From Micromonospora phaseoli (GTDB lineage Bacteria; Actinomycetota; Actinomycetes; Mycobacteriales; Micromonosporaceae), in contig NZ_FNYV01000001.1 of the NCBI RefSeq assembly GCF_900109115.1, positions 571,003 through 635,002 of the forward strand: DNA of 64,000 nucleotides. The letters run 5' to 3'. This document shows positions 8,024 to 15,724 of the stretch, piece by piece. Position 1 is the first letter of the stretch, and every line of letters starts with the position of its first letter. The notes beneath the pieces are model-generated. The model had not been told where the DNA came from and made no database searches. It worked only from the letters and a program-made list of their open reading frames with translations. A program made the translations under genes and the position numbers.

Positions 8024-9010
8024 GTGTCGACTGGTCCGAGCCCGACCGCCCGGGCGCTGCGCGCGCTCGAGATCCTGCAGGCCCGTCCCGGCACGACCGC
8101 AGACCAGCTCGCCTCGTCGCTGGGCGTGACGGAGCGGGCCGCGCGGCGCTACGTCGGCATCCTCCGCGAGGCCGGCATCCCGGTCGAGTCGACTCGCGGC
8201 CCGTACGGGGGCTACCGGCTGGGCCGGGGCACCCGGCTGCCGCCGGTCGTCTTCACCGAGGAGCAGGCACTCGGCCTGGTCATGGCTGTGCTCGACGGGC
8301 AACCGGCCGCGATCGACGCCGACGACCTGGTCGGCTCGGCGCTCGGCAAGGTCATCCGGGCCCTCCCCGAGAGCATCGGACGGCAGGCGGCGGCGCTGTG
8401 GGCCTACGCCTCGGCCGCCCCGGACCGGCAGTCGACCCGCCCCGACCCCACCATCATCAGCGCGCTGGTCACCGCCGTCGCCGACCGTCGCCGCATCCTG
8501 GTCACCTACCGGAGTGAGAGCGGCGAGCAGTGGGACGCCGAGGTCGACCCGTGGGCGGTCGTGGTGCGGCACGGACGCTGGTACCTGCTGTGCCATTCGC
8601 ACCGCGCGGACGCGATCCGCACCTACCGGGTCGACCGGATCCGAGCCACGCGGCACACCCCGCACGGCTTCACACCGCCCGGCGACCTGGATCCGGTCGC
8701 CGCGCTCGAGGAGAATCTCGGCACTGGCTGGAAATACCCCACCCGGGTGGTGTTCGACGCGCCGCGGGAGAAAGTGGCGCCGTGGATCCGCCCGCCGATG
8801 GGCCGCCTCGAGCCGGACGGCGACCGGTGCGTGCTGGTCGGCAGCACCCGAAACCCGGCGATGTACGCGCAGGAGTGGCTTGCCACCGTCCCGTTCGATT
8901 TCGTTGTGGAGGAGGGTGCCGAACTACGCGCCGCCGTGGCCACGGTTGCCGCCCGCTTCGGCGCGGCGCTTTCACCTTCATCGGAAACACAATCGCGAAG
9001 TAGATGCTGA
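8024..9010 (+). CDS. YafY-type regulator with HTH and WYL domains
   Basis: Transcriptional regulator of 328 residues. Residues ~5-60 form a DeoR-like HTH (ALRALEILQARPGTTADQLA...VTERAARRYVGILREAG) followed by the wing RGPYGGYRLGRG. Residues ~140-225 are a WYL ligand-sensing domain (ILVTYRSESGEQW, GRWYLLCHSH, IRTYRVDRI), and a WCX-type C-terminal region follows. The GTG at 8024 gives the standard family N-terminus. It shares a 53-base intergenic region with the divergent hydrolase gene, which it probably controls together with itself. The ligand is unknown. Confidence 0.85.
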   Translation: MSTGPSPTARALRALEILQARPGTTADQLASSLGVTERAARRYVGILREAGIPVESTRGPYGGYRLGRGTRLPPVVFTEEQALGLVMAVLDGQPAAIDADDLVGSALGKVIRALPESIGRQAAALWAYASAAPDRQSTRPDPTIISALVTAVADRRRILVTYRSESGEQWDAEVDPWAVVVRHGRWYLLCHSHRADAIRTYRVDRIRATRHTPHGFTPPGDLDPVAALEENLGTGWKYPTRVVFDAPREKVAPWIRPPMGRLEPDGDRCVLVGSTRNPAMYAQEWLATVPFDFVVEEGAELRAAVATVAARFGAALSPSSETQSRSRC

Positions 9011-9030
9011 TTTCTGGGCCGTAGCGAACC

Positions 9031-9981
9031 TCAGACCACGCCGTCGGCTCGCCGCGTCTGCTCGACCGTCGGTCGCCAACCGGTCCGGGCCCGCGGGTGC
9101 GGAGTGTTGGCGTCCGTCGCGGCCTGGACGAACTCTTGTACCCGCGTGGTCGTGTTTGCCTCCAGCCAGATCGGTCCGCGCTCGATGGGTGGGGCGTCGT
9201 GGATCGGTACGTAGGCGATGTCGGGGCGGGGGTGGTAGTGCTCGGTCTGCTCGCCCACCGGCAGCACGCCCCGGCCCATCGCGACGAGGGACAGCATCTC
9301 GGAGAAGGTGTTGCCGTGCGGGCCCTTGGGGATCATGCGGCCGGACGGCGTGTGCTCGGGCGTGCGGTCCCGCTTGAACGCCGCTGACGTTATCGCCGGA
9401 TACTGGACGACCGGGTGGTCGGCGAGCACCTCCAGCGAGACCGACTCCGCGTCGGCCAACGGGTGTGTGACGGCCACCGCCAGCACGCGCCGCTCCACCA
9501 TGAGCGCGGGCCCACGAGCCATGCCGTCGAACGGGTACGAGGCGACGAGGATGTCGATCGAGCCGTCCAGCAGGCTGGCCCGTGAGCTGGACAGCTGCAC
9601 CTCGCGTACGTCCACGTCGCAGTCGGGGTGCCGGGCGGTGAACAGCTTGACCGCCTTGAGCAGCACCGGCGCGAGGTACTCACCGAGGAACGCCACCCGG
9701 AGTTGGCCGGTCACGCCACGGCCGGCCTCGATCGCACGGCGCAGGGCCGTGTCCATCTGCTCGACCACCGGGGCCAGGTCGTCGGCCAACTGCCGGCCGA
9801 TGGGCGTGATGCGGACGACTCGACTGGTGCGCTCGAACAGCGGAGCCCCGACCCGCCGCTCCAGCTTCCTGATGACGTGGCTGATCCGGCCGGTGGTCAC
9901 CCGCAGGCGTTCGGCGGTACGACCGAAGTGCAGCTCGTCGGCGAGCGTCAGGAAGGTCTCGATCTCGTGTCGCTCCAGCAT
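9031..9981 (-). CDS. LysR-family transcriptional regulator
   Basis: A 316-residue LysR regulator. The N-terminal winged helix is complete (ERHEIETFLTLADELHFGRTAERL, then RKLERRVGAPLFERTSR), and a periplasmic-binding-like effector domain starts near residue 90 (GQLRVAFLGEYL). ATG 9981 gives the canonical LysR N-terminus; the open frame upstream to 10113 lacks family likeness. It is transcribed divergently from the DUF1801-VOC pair across 130 bases that hold an inverted repeat, the usual arrangement for a LysR regulator and its targets. It converges on the WYL gene with a 20-base gap. Confidence 0.85.
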   Translation of the reverse strand: MLERHEIETFLTLADELHFGRTAERLRVTTGRISHVIRKLERRVGAPLFERTSRVVRITPIGRQLADDLAPVVEQMDTALRRAIEAGRGVTGQLRVAFLGEYLAPVLLKAVKLFTARHPDCDVDVREVQLSSSRASLLDGSIDILVASYPFDGMARGPALMVERRVLAVAVTHPLADAESVSLEVLADHPVVQYPAITSAAFKRDRTPEHTPSGRMIPKGPHGNTFSEMLSLVAMGRGVLPVGEQTEHYHPRPDIAYVPIHDAPPIERGPIWLEANTTTRVQEFVQAATDANTPHPRARTGWRPTVEQTRRADGVV

Positions 9982-10012
9982 CCCGCCGCTCTTTCGTTGA
10001 ATCCGGCTCAAC

Positions 10013-10027
10013 GATCGTAGTCCGATC
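10013..10027. promoter_or_regulatory. Inverted repeat in the LysR / DUF1801 divergent promoter
   Basis: GATCG at 10013-10017 and CGATC at 10023-10027 form a 5-bp inverted repeat with a 5-base spacer, 32 bases upstream of the LysR start. It is the best candidate for the regulator's own binding site, although the half-site spacing is shorter than the classic T-N11-A box. Confidence 0.35.
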
Positions 10028-10111
10028 ATGGCTTGGTCGGCGTCGCCCTTTCGCGAATCGTTGGAGGCACCACTGAGCGAACGTTCCCCAAAGGGATCGA
10101 GAGGAACGATC

Positions 10112-10474
10112 ATGAAGACGACAAGCGTCGACGACTACCTGGCCGGACTCAACGCCGCACTGAGAGAGACGGCCGAGGTGGTACGCCCGGTCATCGACGG
10201 GACGCTGGCGGACGCCGCCGGGGTGATGTGGCACGGCAACCCGGTGTGGGGACTCGGCGAGGCCCCGGGACGGCAGCCGATCTGCCTGCTCAAGGCCTAC
10301 ACCTCGTACCTCACCTTTGGGTTGTGGCGCGGCCAGGAAGTCACCGATCGGTCGGATCGTCTGATCCCGGGCGCCCGGCAGATGGCCTCGGTGCGGCTCT
10401 CCACCACCGCGGACATCGACGAACCGCTCTTCGCCGACTGGCTGCGCCAGGCGCGCGCCCTGGAGGCAGAGTGA
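10112..10474 (+). CDS. DUF1801 (YdhG/YjhX-like) domain protein
   Basis: A 120-residue soluble protein of the DUF1801 type: SVDDYLAGLNAALRETAEVVRPVID, a central MWHGNPVWGLGE, then KAYTSYLTFGLWRG and a C-terminal helix ending in LRQARALEAE. The family is widespread and adopts an SCP2-like or iron-chaperone-like fold; its role is not established. ATG 10112 follows GAGAGGA. The stop overlaps the next gene's GTG by four bases (GTGA at 10471-10474), indicating a two-gene operon under the divergent LysR regulator. Confidence 0.72.
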   Translation: MKTTSVDDYLAGLNAALRETAEVVRPVIDGTLADAAGVMWHGNPVWGLGEAPGRQPICLLKAYTSYLTFGLWRGQEVTDRSDRLIPGARQMASVRLSTTADIDEPLFADWLRQARALEAE

Positions 10475-10884
10475 GCATCGTGCAGGTCAGGGCTCTCGAC
10501 CACCTGGTCCTCAACGTCGAGGATGTCGAGCGATCACTCGCCTTCTACTCGACGATGCTCGGCCTCGAAACCATGCGCGTCGACGAGTGGCGGGCCGGGC
10601 GGGTCCCATTCCCCTCCGTCCGGATCACCCCGGACACCATCATCGATCTGGTCCAGCACCACCGAGGCGAGTCGAACGTCGACCACATCTGCCTGGTGGT
10701 CGACCCGCTGGACTGGCACGACGTCATCACCGCCGGCGTGTTCACCGTCCTCGAAGGACCGGTGAGCCGCTACGGCGCCCGAGGCGAGGGCCTCTCCCTC
10801 TACGTTCAGGACCCGGACGGCAACACCGTCGAACTCCGCTGGTACCCGGCGGACGCGGAACCGGCGAGACTCCCCAACCCGTAA
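10471..10884 (+). CDS. VOC-family (glyoxalase-like) protein
   Basis: A 137-residue vicinal-oxygen-chelate protein: RALDHLVLNVEDVERSLAFYSTMLGLE starts the first beta-alpha-beta-beta module, and SLYVQDPDGNTVELRWYP ends the second, with likely metal ligands His (DHLVL) and Glu (VELRW). Members include glyoxalase I, dioxygenases and antibiotic-binding proteins, so the exact activity is open. It is translationally coupled to the DUF1801 gene by a GTGA overlap, and together they are the probable LysR target. Confidence 0.8.
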   Translation: MSIVQVRALDHLVLNVEDVERSLAFYSTMLGLETMRVDEWRAGRVPFPSVRITPDTIIDLVQHHRGESNVDHICLVVDPLDWHDVITAGVFTVLEGPVSRYGARGEGLSLYVQDPDGNTVELRWYPADAEPARLPNP

Positions 10885-10946
10885 CCGACAGCTCTGGAAA
10901 CGCTGGACGGGGGGTTTGCCCGGCTCGACGGTGGGGATGCGCGATC

Positions 10947-11273
10947 GTGCGGGTAGACATCAATGAACCAAGGGCAGCCGAAAAGTTCTGGGAGGGCATG
11001 CGGGAGGTGGCTGCTGCCGCTGCCCGGCACCAGGACTACGACCTGTACAAGGCGATTGTCACGATCGGTAGATCGGCCCTGGCACAGGGTGTCGAACTTG
11101 TGCCATCCAGCGGGCTGTTCCTCCAATGTCCCGTTTGCAGCGCCCTGCCGGGCCAACAATGCATCAACGTGCCTAGCCACCCTCTACACGACGACGCTCT
11201 CCACCCACAACGCACCGAATTGGCCAGGAAGGCGATAAGCGGGGAAGTGCCTCTTCCCCGTCCACTCCGCTGA
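10947..11273 (+). CDS. Small zinc-finger protein (CPxC...C...H type)
   Basis: A 108-residue protein with a helical N-terminus and a C-terminal motif CPVCSALPGQQCINVPSHP followed by LHDDALHPQR. The CxxC-x8-C...H spacing matches the short zinc-ribbon found in actinobacterial and mycobacteriophage DNA-binding proteins (typically CPxCxAxPGxxC...HxxR). GTG 10947 is the most upstream plausible start; no strong ribosome-binding site helps. It stands alone between the VOC gene and a convergent glycosyltransferase. A nucleic-acid-binding role is inferred from the motif only. Confidence 0.6.
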   Translation: MRVDINEPRAAEKFWEGMREVAAAAARHQDYDLYKAIVTIGRSALAQGVELVPSSGLFLQCPVCSALPGQQCINVPSHPLHDDALHPQRTELARKAISGEVPLPRPLR

Positions 11274-11291
11274 CGCCCCCGTCGGCGTCAG
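11270..11291. terminator. Hairpin terminator between convergent genes
   Basis: CTGACGCC (11270-11277) pairs with GGCGTCAG (11284-11291) over a 6-base loop. It overlaps the stop of the zinc-finger gene and the last codons of the convergent glycosyltransferase, serving both directions. Confidence 0.55.
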
Positions 11292-12559
11292 GGACTACCT
11301 GGAGGCTGATCGGTCGGCCTGCCTCGGCGCTGCTCGTACCGCCTTGGACCGATCCGGCGCGATGGGTGGACCGAGGAGTAGGCCGCCAGCAGTTGGTCGA
11401 GGTAGCGGCTCGCCGGATAGGCGGCGGCCGCGTCTCGGCCCGCCTCGGCCAGCCGCTGGTGCAGCTCCGGGTCGCAAAGCACTCGACAGAGTGCGGCGGC
11501 GAACGGTGCCGCTCGCGGCGGTGTGCTGAGCCGGCCGACCTGGGCTTCGTTCGGGTTGGCACCCGGACGGGTGGCCAGCGCCGGATCGGCGAGCACGAGC
11601 GGGAGGCCGACCTGTTCTGCTTCCAGAAGCACCAGGCCCTGGGTGTCGGTGGTCGACGCGAAGGCGAGCACGTCGGACATCCGGTAGTACCCGCCCATCC
11701 GCGCGTGCGGGACCGGCGGCACGATCCGCAGCGCATGAACGACCCCGACCTCGCGGGCCAGGCGCAGCAGGGCGCGGCGCCGCTGCCTGACGCCGAGCAT
11801 CACCAACTGGGCGTCGGGGATCTGCCGCAGCAGTTGGGCGAACGAGGCGAGCAGCAGGGACGGATTCTTTTCCGGGGTGGCCCGGCCGACCGCGAGCACC
11901 ACCGGTACGGCCGGGGGGATGCCCAGTGTCCGACGGATCTCCGTCCGGTCCAACGGGTCGTCGGCGAGTGTCAGCGACGTCGGCACTGTCCGAACAGGTG
12001 GCGTTCGGGCGAACCCGGCGAGACTCGCCGCGGTCTTGTCCGACGGCGCGAGGATGAGCGAGACGCGATCCATGAACGCATCGCCGAGGCGAAGCAGCTG
12101 ATCCTGGCGTCCAGTGCCGGGCCGGATCAGGCGCAGGTAGTCGCGGGCCGTCCACCCGAGCCGGAGATGCAGGGCGGCGAGTGCGGCGCCGATCTGAATC
12201 TCGGGGAAGAAGGCGGAGTAGGCGAGTAGGTCGATGTGCCAGGTCATGACGACGGGGATCCGGTGCCCTCGGGCGTACCGCAGCCCGCCGATCCCGATCG
12301 GCCCGGTCGTGTGGATGTGCACGATGTCCGGCAGCGGCCGCCGAGCGGCGAAGCGCGGCACGCCGAAGCGGATCTCGCGCAGTGGCACCGGCACCGAGCG
12401 CACTCGGTAGGGCTCGCCCCGGCCGCCCAACAACGGCGCTGGCTGGTAGAGCTGCACCTCGTGGCCGGCACCCCGCAGCAGCGACACGGTGGCCGCGACG
12501 GCGGTCGCCACGCCGTCGGGGCGATCCGGGTGGCTGTCACAGAAATGGGCGATCCTCAT
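11288..12559 (-). CDS. Glycosyltransferase family 4
   Basis: A 423-residue GT-B fold glycosyltransferase. The N-terminal domain has MRIAHFCDSHPDRPDGVATAV and DIVHIHTTGPIGIGGLRYA. The C-terminal nucleotide-sugar domain has VVLAVGRATPEKNPSLLLASF and DTQGLVLLEAEQVGLPLVL, the latter holding the E-x7-E-like motif of GT4 retaining enzymes. It is expected at the inner membrane face, transferring a sugar to a lipid or glycan acceptor. It follows the lipoprotein gene by 27 bases on the same strand, so envelope glycolipid work is plausible. Donor and acceptor are unknown. Confidence 0.82.
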   Translation of the reverse strand: MRIAHFCDSHPDRPDGVATAVAATVSLLRGAGHEVQLYQPAPLLGGRGEPYRVRSVPVPLREIRFGVPRFAARRPLPDIVHIHTTGPIGIGGLRYARGHRIPVVMTWHIDLLAYSAFFPEIQIGAALAALHLRLGWTARDYLRLIRPGTGRQDQLLRLGDAFMDRVSLILAPSDKTAASLAGFARTPPVRTVPTSLTLADDPLDRTEIRRTLGIPPAVPVVLAVGRATPEKNPSLLLASFAQLLRQIPDAQLVMLGVRQRRRALLRLAREVGVVHALRIVPPVPHARMGGYYRMSDVLAFASTTDTQGLVLLEAEQVGLPLVLADPALATRPGANPNEAQVGRLSTPPRAAPFAAALCRVLCDPELHQRLAEAGRDAAAAYPASRYLDQLLAAYSSVHPSRRIGPRRYEQRRGRPTDQPPGSP

Positions 12560-12586
12560 GCCATTCGACGCCTCCCCGGATACGCC

Positions 12587-13015
12587 TCAGCCGACCTCGG
12601 GGCTGGAGCAGGTGGCGAAGCTCAGCCTGAGGCCGTCCTGGATGGTCGGCCCGGTGCAGGTCTGGCGCTCCACGTTTCCGGAGCCGAGCCGGTCAGCCCG
12701 GGCGTCGGTGGTCACCTCCACTTGTCCGTCGGCGGTGACGGAATAGCTGGTGGTGATGGGGTCGCCCTCGATCGTCGGAAGCGTGACGACCAGTTGGGCC
12801 GGCTGCCGGGTCTCGGTGGCCTCGATGACGCATTGCAGCGCGTCGGGTGGCAGCTCCTGGCCCTGGCGGAGGGTGAGTGTGCCGCAGTCCCGCGTGCCCG
12901 CTGCTGTCGGAGGTATGGACGGCGAGGAGGTTGGCCCAGCGGCCGGGGTCGGCTGGGCCGCACAGCCGGCCAGCAGCGTTGCGACGGCCAACGCTCGAAA
13001 CCCTGGTGCCCGCAT
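12587..13015 (-). CDS. Small secreted lipoprotein
   Basis: A 142-residue protein with a lipoprotein signal: MRAPGFRALAVATLLAGCAAQ, where LLAGC is a good lipobox and the Cys would be acylated. A Pro/Thr/Ser-rich spacer precedes a ~100-residue domain (DCGTLTLRQGQELPPDALQCVI to FATCSSPEVG) with three cysteines. ATG 13015 is chosen because it starts exactly at the signal peptide. It is the first gene of a probable two-gene unit with the GT4 glycosyltransferase. No family name is recognised. Confidence 0.7.
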   Translation of the reverse strand: MRAPGFRALAVATLLAGCAAQPTPAAGPTSSPSIPPTAAGTRDCGTLTLRQGQELPPDALQCVIEATETRQPAQLVVTLPTIEGDPITTSYSVTADGQVEVTTDARADRLGSGNVERQTCTGPTIQDGLRLSFATCSSPEVG

Positions 13016-13453
13016 GGTGGGTCGGACGTCGCGGCGCCCGGCGCGGTTCCACGTCAGGCGGCGGATCACCGGACGGTGCTGGGCGCGCTCCCCGGGGACT
13101 CGACGCGCTGTGGCGTTTCCAGTTCGTCACGCAGTTTTAGCGAACGTTGCAGGAGAGCGCCGACGAGGTGAATATGAACCTCGATTCTTGTTGTGACTTC
13201 CGCCATGTTGACAGACGTCGGGCGGGCCTCTTTCCGGGTGCCGAAATGCCCGTCACGGCAACCCCTCGGACGGCAGTGACCTGACAATTCACGTAGGTGA
13301 GCGCGGAAAAGTCGACATCCCTTTCGGCCCGTTCTTGATCAGGTCGATCCGAACGGTATTGCCGACGACACTTCTCGGTAACCCCGGGCCCCGACGGATT
13401 CGCTAACTTCGGCAACGCCCGGCAGGGGGCCGGGAAGATCTGGGAGAGGGAGC
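13016..13453. other. Intergenic region between lipoprotein and peptidase
   Basis: This stretch separates divergent genes and should hold both promoters. A weak sigma-70-like pair, TTGATC near 13336 and TATTGC 16 bases later, could serve the peptidase. A 46-codon frame on the minus strand (13066-13206) lacks a ribosome-binding site and typical codon use, and I do not call it. Confidence 0.4.
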
Positions 13454-15037
13454 ATGCGCAGAAAATTGATCCAGCGATTGATCGCCGGGGTCACTGTGGG
13501 GGTGGTGCTGGTGCCGCTCGCCCCGTCGTCCGCGTCCGCGTCCCCGACTCCGGACGTGCAGTGGGCGCCCTGCGAGCAGGATTCCAGTGCCCTGTGCGGC
13601 ACCCTGGAGGTACCGGTCGACTGGGCCGATCCGGATGGCCCGACCATCGAGTTGGCGCTGGCCAAGCGGCCGGCCACCGATCCGGCGGTACGCCGTGGGT
13701 CGCTGATCGTGAATCCGGGCGGGCCGGGTGGCTCCGGCGTCGACTCGGCGCTGTGGGCCAGTTATGGCGACGAATTGCGTCGTCATTTTGACATCGTCGG
13801 ATTCGACCCACGTGGGGTGGCTCGCAGCTCGCCGATCATGTGCACGTTGGACAGGATCCTCGATTTGCCGAGCGAGCCGATCACGACGCCCGGCTCCTTC
13901 GCTGCGATGGCCACCGCGAGCCGGGCACTGGCCGATGACTGTCGCGCCAACAGTGGGCCGGTATTCGACCACGTGGACACGCTGCAAGTGATCCGGGACA
14001 TCGACGCCATTCGGGCGGCGGTCGGTGACGCCGAGCTTAATTTCTTCGGTATGTCGTACGGCACGCTGATGGCCCAGCAGTATGCGGAACTGTATCCGCA
14101 CCGGGTACGCGCCATCGTCGCCGACAGCACCATGGATCACAGTCAGGACGCCCGCGGCTTCGCTGTCACCCAGGCGGCCACCGGGCAGGACTCGTTCGAC
14201 GAGTTCGTGGCCGGCTGTGCCCGGCTGCAGCAGTGCGCCCTGTACGGCCGCAACATCCGCCAGTTCTGGCAACGGCTGCTCGACCGCGCGGCCCGGGGTG
14301 AGCTGCCGGACCCGGACGACCACAGCTACAAGATCACCCAGCAGGACCTGGTCAACTTCGTGCTGAACAACGTGAACCACCAGCCGTACTGGCTTGAGAT
14401 CGCCGCCGAGTTGGAGCGGGTCGACTCGGGACGGCCATGGGGGACGTCGGTGCCGGCGACGGCGCGGGAGTCGGCCGAGGCGGAACCGACGGTCGTGGCC
14501 TTCGCGTACCAGGCGGTCCTCTGTCAGGACTGGAACCTGACGGCACCCAACTTCACGCAGTGGCGCTCCATCGCCGCCGCGGCCCAACTCGCCGCGCCGG
14601 ACCTACCGAACCCGCCACGGGCGGCGGTCGGCGCGATCTGCCTGGGCTGGCCGACCCCGGCGAACAACCCGCAGCGGCGGATCACGCCGACCAACGAGGC
14701 GAAGCTCCTGTTCGCCAACTCGCTGCACGACGCGGCGACCGGCTACAACTGGGCGCTCGGTGCCGCCGACCAGTTCGGTGACCGTGCCGAACTGCTGACC
14801 TACGAGGGCTGGGGGCACATCGTGTACGGCCGGGTGGCCTGCGCGGACGAGGCGATCGAGGCGTACCTGATCGACCTCGTCGTGCCGGCGGAGGGTACCC
14901 GGTGCGCCGCGGCACCGCCGCCCGGCACGACCTCAGACGGTGCTCGTGGTCGGGCACCGAACCAGGATGCCGGCCCCGCTGCGCAGCCGATGGTCCCGCT
15001 GCGCGGTGAGCCGGAGCTGCCGACCTGGCTGTTCTGA
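13454..15037 (+). CDS. Secreted tripeptidyl-aminopeptidase-like alpha/beta hydrolase (S33)
   Basis: An exported 527-residue protein. The signal peptide (MRRKLIQRLIAGVTVGVVLV to SASA) is followed by the S33/TAP family layout: LCGTLEVPVDWADPDG, the oxyanion motif VNPGGPGGSG, FDPRGVARSS, the nucleophile elbow NFFGMSYGTLMAQQYAELYP, a helical cap, and the C-terminal TAP-like region ending in the histidine of YEGWGHIVYG. This family removes tripeptides or related N-terminal groups from peptides outside the cell. ATG 13454 follows GGGAGAGGGA. The Pro-rich last 60 residues are an unusual extension. Confidence 0.8.
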   Translation: MRRKLIQRLIAGVTVGVVLVPLAPSSASASPTPDVQWAPCEQDSSALCGTLEVPVDWADPDGPTIELALAKRPATDPAVRRGSLIVNPGGPGGSGVDSALWASYGDELRRHFDIVGFDPRGVARSSPIMCTLDRILDLPSEPITTPGSFAAMATASRALADDCRANSGPVFDHVDTLQVIRDIDAIRAAVGDAELNFFGMSYGTLMAQQYAELYPHRVRAIVADSTMDHSQDARGFAVTQAATGQDSFDEFVAGCARLQQCALYGRNIRQFWQRLLDRAARGELPDPDDHSYKITQQDLVNFVLNNVNHQPYWLEIAAELERVDSGRPWGTSVPATARESAEAEPTVVAFAYQAVLCQDWNLTAPNFTQWRSIAAAAQLAAPDLPNPPRAAVGAICLGWPTPANNPQRRITPTNEAKLLFANSLHDAATGYNWALGAADQFGDRAELLTYEGWGHIVYGRVACADEAIEAYLIDLVVPAEGTRCAAAPPPGTTSDGARGRAPNQDAGPAAQPMVPLRGEPELPTWLF

Positions 15038-15120
15038 CCGATGAGGGTGGAGGTGGCCGGCGCGCCGAGGCGAGCCGGTCATCTCCGTCGCTGGCGGCAA
15101 CCGACCGTTGAGCCCGGGTC

Positions 15121-15642
15121 TCAGCGGACGAGAAACAGCACAGCCGGGGCGATCAGCAGGGCGAGCATGGCGCCCCGGAGCAGCCGGGACACCCGGGGTG
15201 AGCAGGCGAGCGCGACGGCGGCGTAACTGGCGCACCAGGCCAGCGCAGGGAGCGCGACCGGCGGTGCCCCCGATGTCCCCGTGGTCTTCTGGTACACGCC
15301 CACGGCGTAGCTTCCGGCAGCCAGCCCCGCGATGGTCACTGTGGGCGCCACCCATGCGGGGCCGGTCAGCGCCAGTACACCCCAGCTCACCACGACCAGC
15401 ACCGGCAGACCGAGCACCAGGGCGAGGTGGAGCAGACCCAGAGAGTCCTCGGCCGGTCGGTCTGGCTCGCTCAACGCCTGCCACGTCGCGCCGATCACGG
15501 TGCCGATCACCGCACCGAGCAGTGCGGCAATCGTGACCCGCCAGACCGAGGATGCAGGCAGTCTTGAGTCGACGAACCCCGGGCCCTGCGCCGCCGCCGA
15601 CGCGGGCCGCGAATCGGATGGTCCCGACGACGGCTCGGACAC
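15121..15642 (-). CDS. Membrane protein of unknown function
   Basis: A 173-residue protein with a polar Ser/Pro/Ala-rich N-terminus (~35 residues) and about five hydrophobic segments: RVTIAALLGAVIGTVIGATW, the LALVLGLPVLVVVSWGVLAL stretch, TVTIAGLAAGSYAVGV, ALPALAWCASYAAVALA and GAMLALLIAPAVLFLV. The GTG at 15642 is supported by AAGGAG six bases upstream. The next gene upstream on the strand (lysozyme-SGNH protein) has its own hairpin terminator, so this gene likely has a separate or read-through transcript. No family is recognised. Confidence 0.65.
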   Translation of the reverse strand: MSEPSSGPSDSRPASAAAQGPGFVDSRLPASSVWRVTIAALLGAVIGTVIGATWQALSEPDRPAEDSLGLLHLALVLGLPVLVVVSWGVLALTGPAWVAPTVTIAGLAAGSYAVGVYQKTTGTSGAPPVALPALAWCASYAAVALACSPRVSRLLRGAMLALLIAPAVLFLVR

Positions 15643-15663
15643 GACATTCTCCTTCCGGACGGA

Positions 15664-15695
15664 CCGGCGTCCCCGCCCGTGAGCGGGGACGCCGG
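15664..15695 (-). terminator. Hairpin terminator of the lysozyme-SGNH gene
   Basis: Perfect 13-bp stem (CCGGCGTCCCCGC with its complement at 15683-15695) around a 6-base loop, 30 bases past the stop of the large secreted protein and just before the start region of the next minus-strand gene. Confidence 0.65.
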
Positions 15696-15724
15696 GGTGG
15701 CGCAGTGAGCGCCAGGGGCGCCGG

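Noticed and set aside
13066..13206. 46-codon minus-strand frame between the lipoprotein and peptidase genes
   Set aside because: No ribosome-binding site, and A/T-ending codons unlike neighbouring genes.
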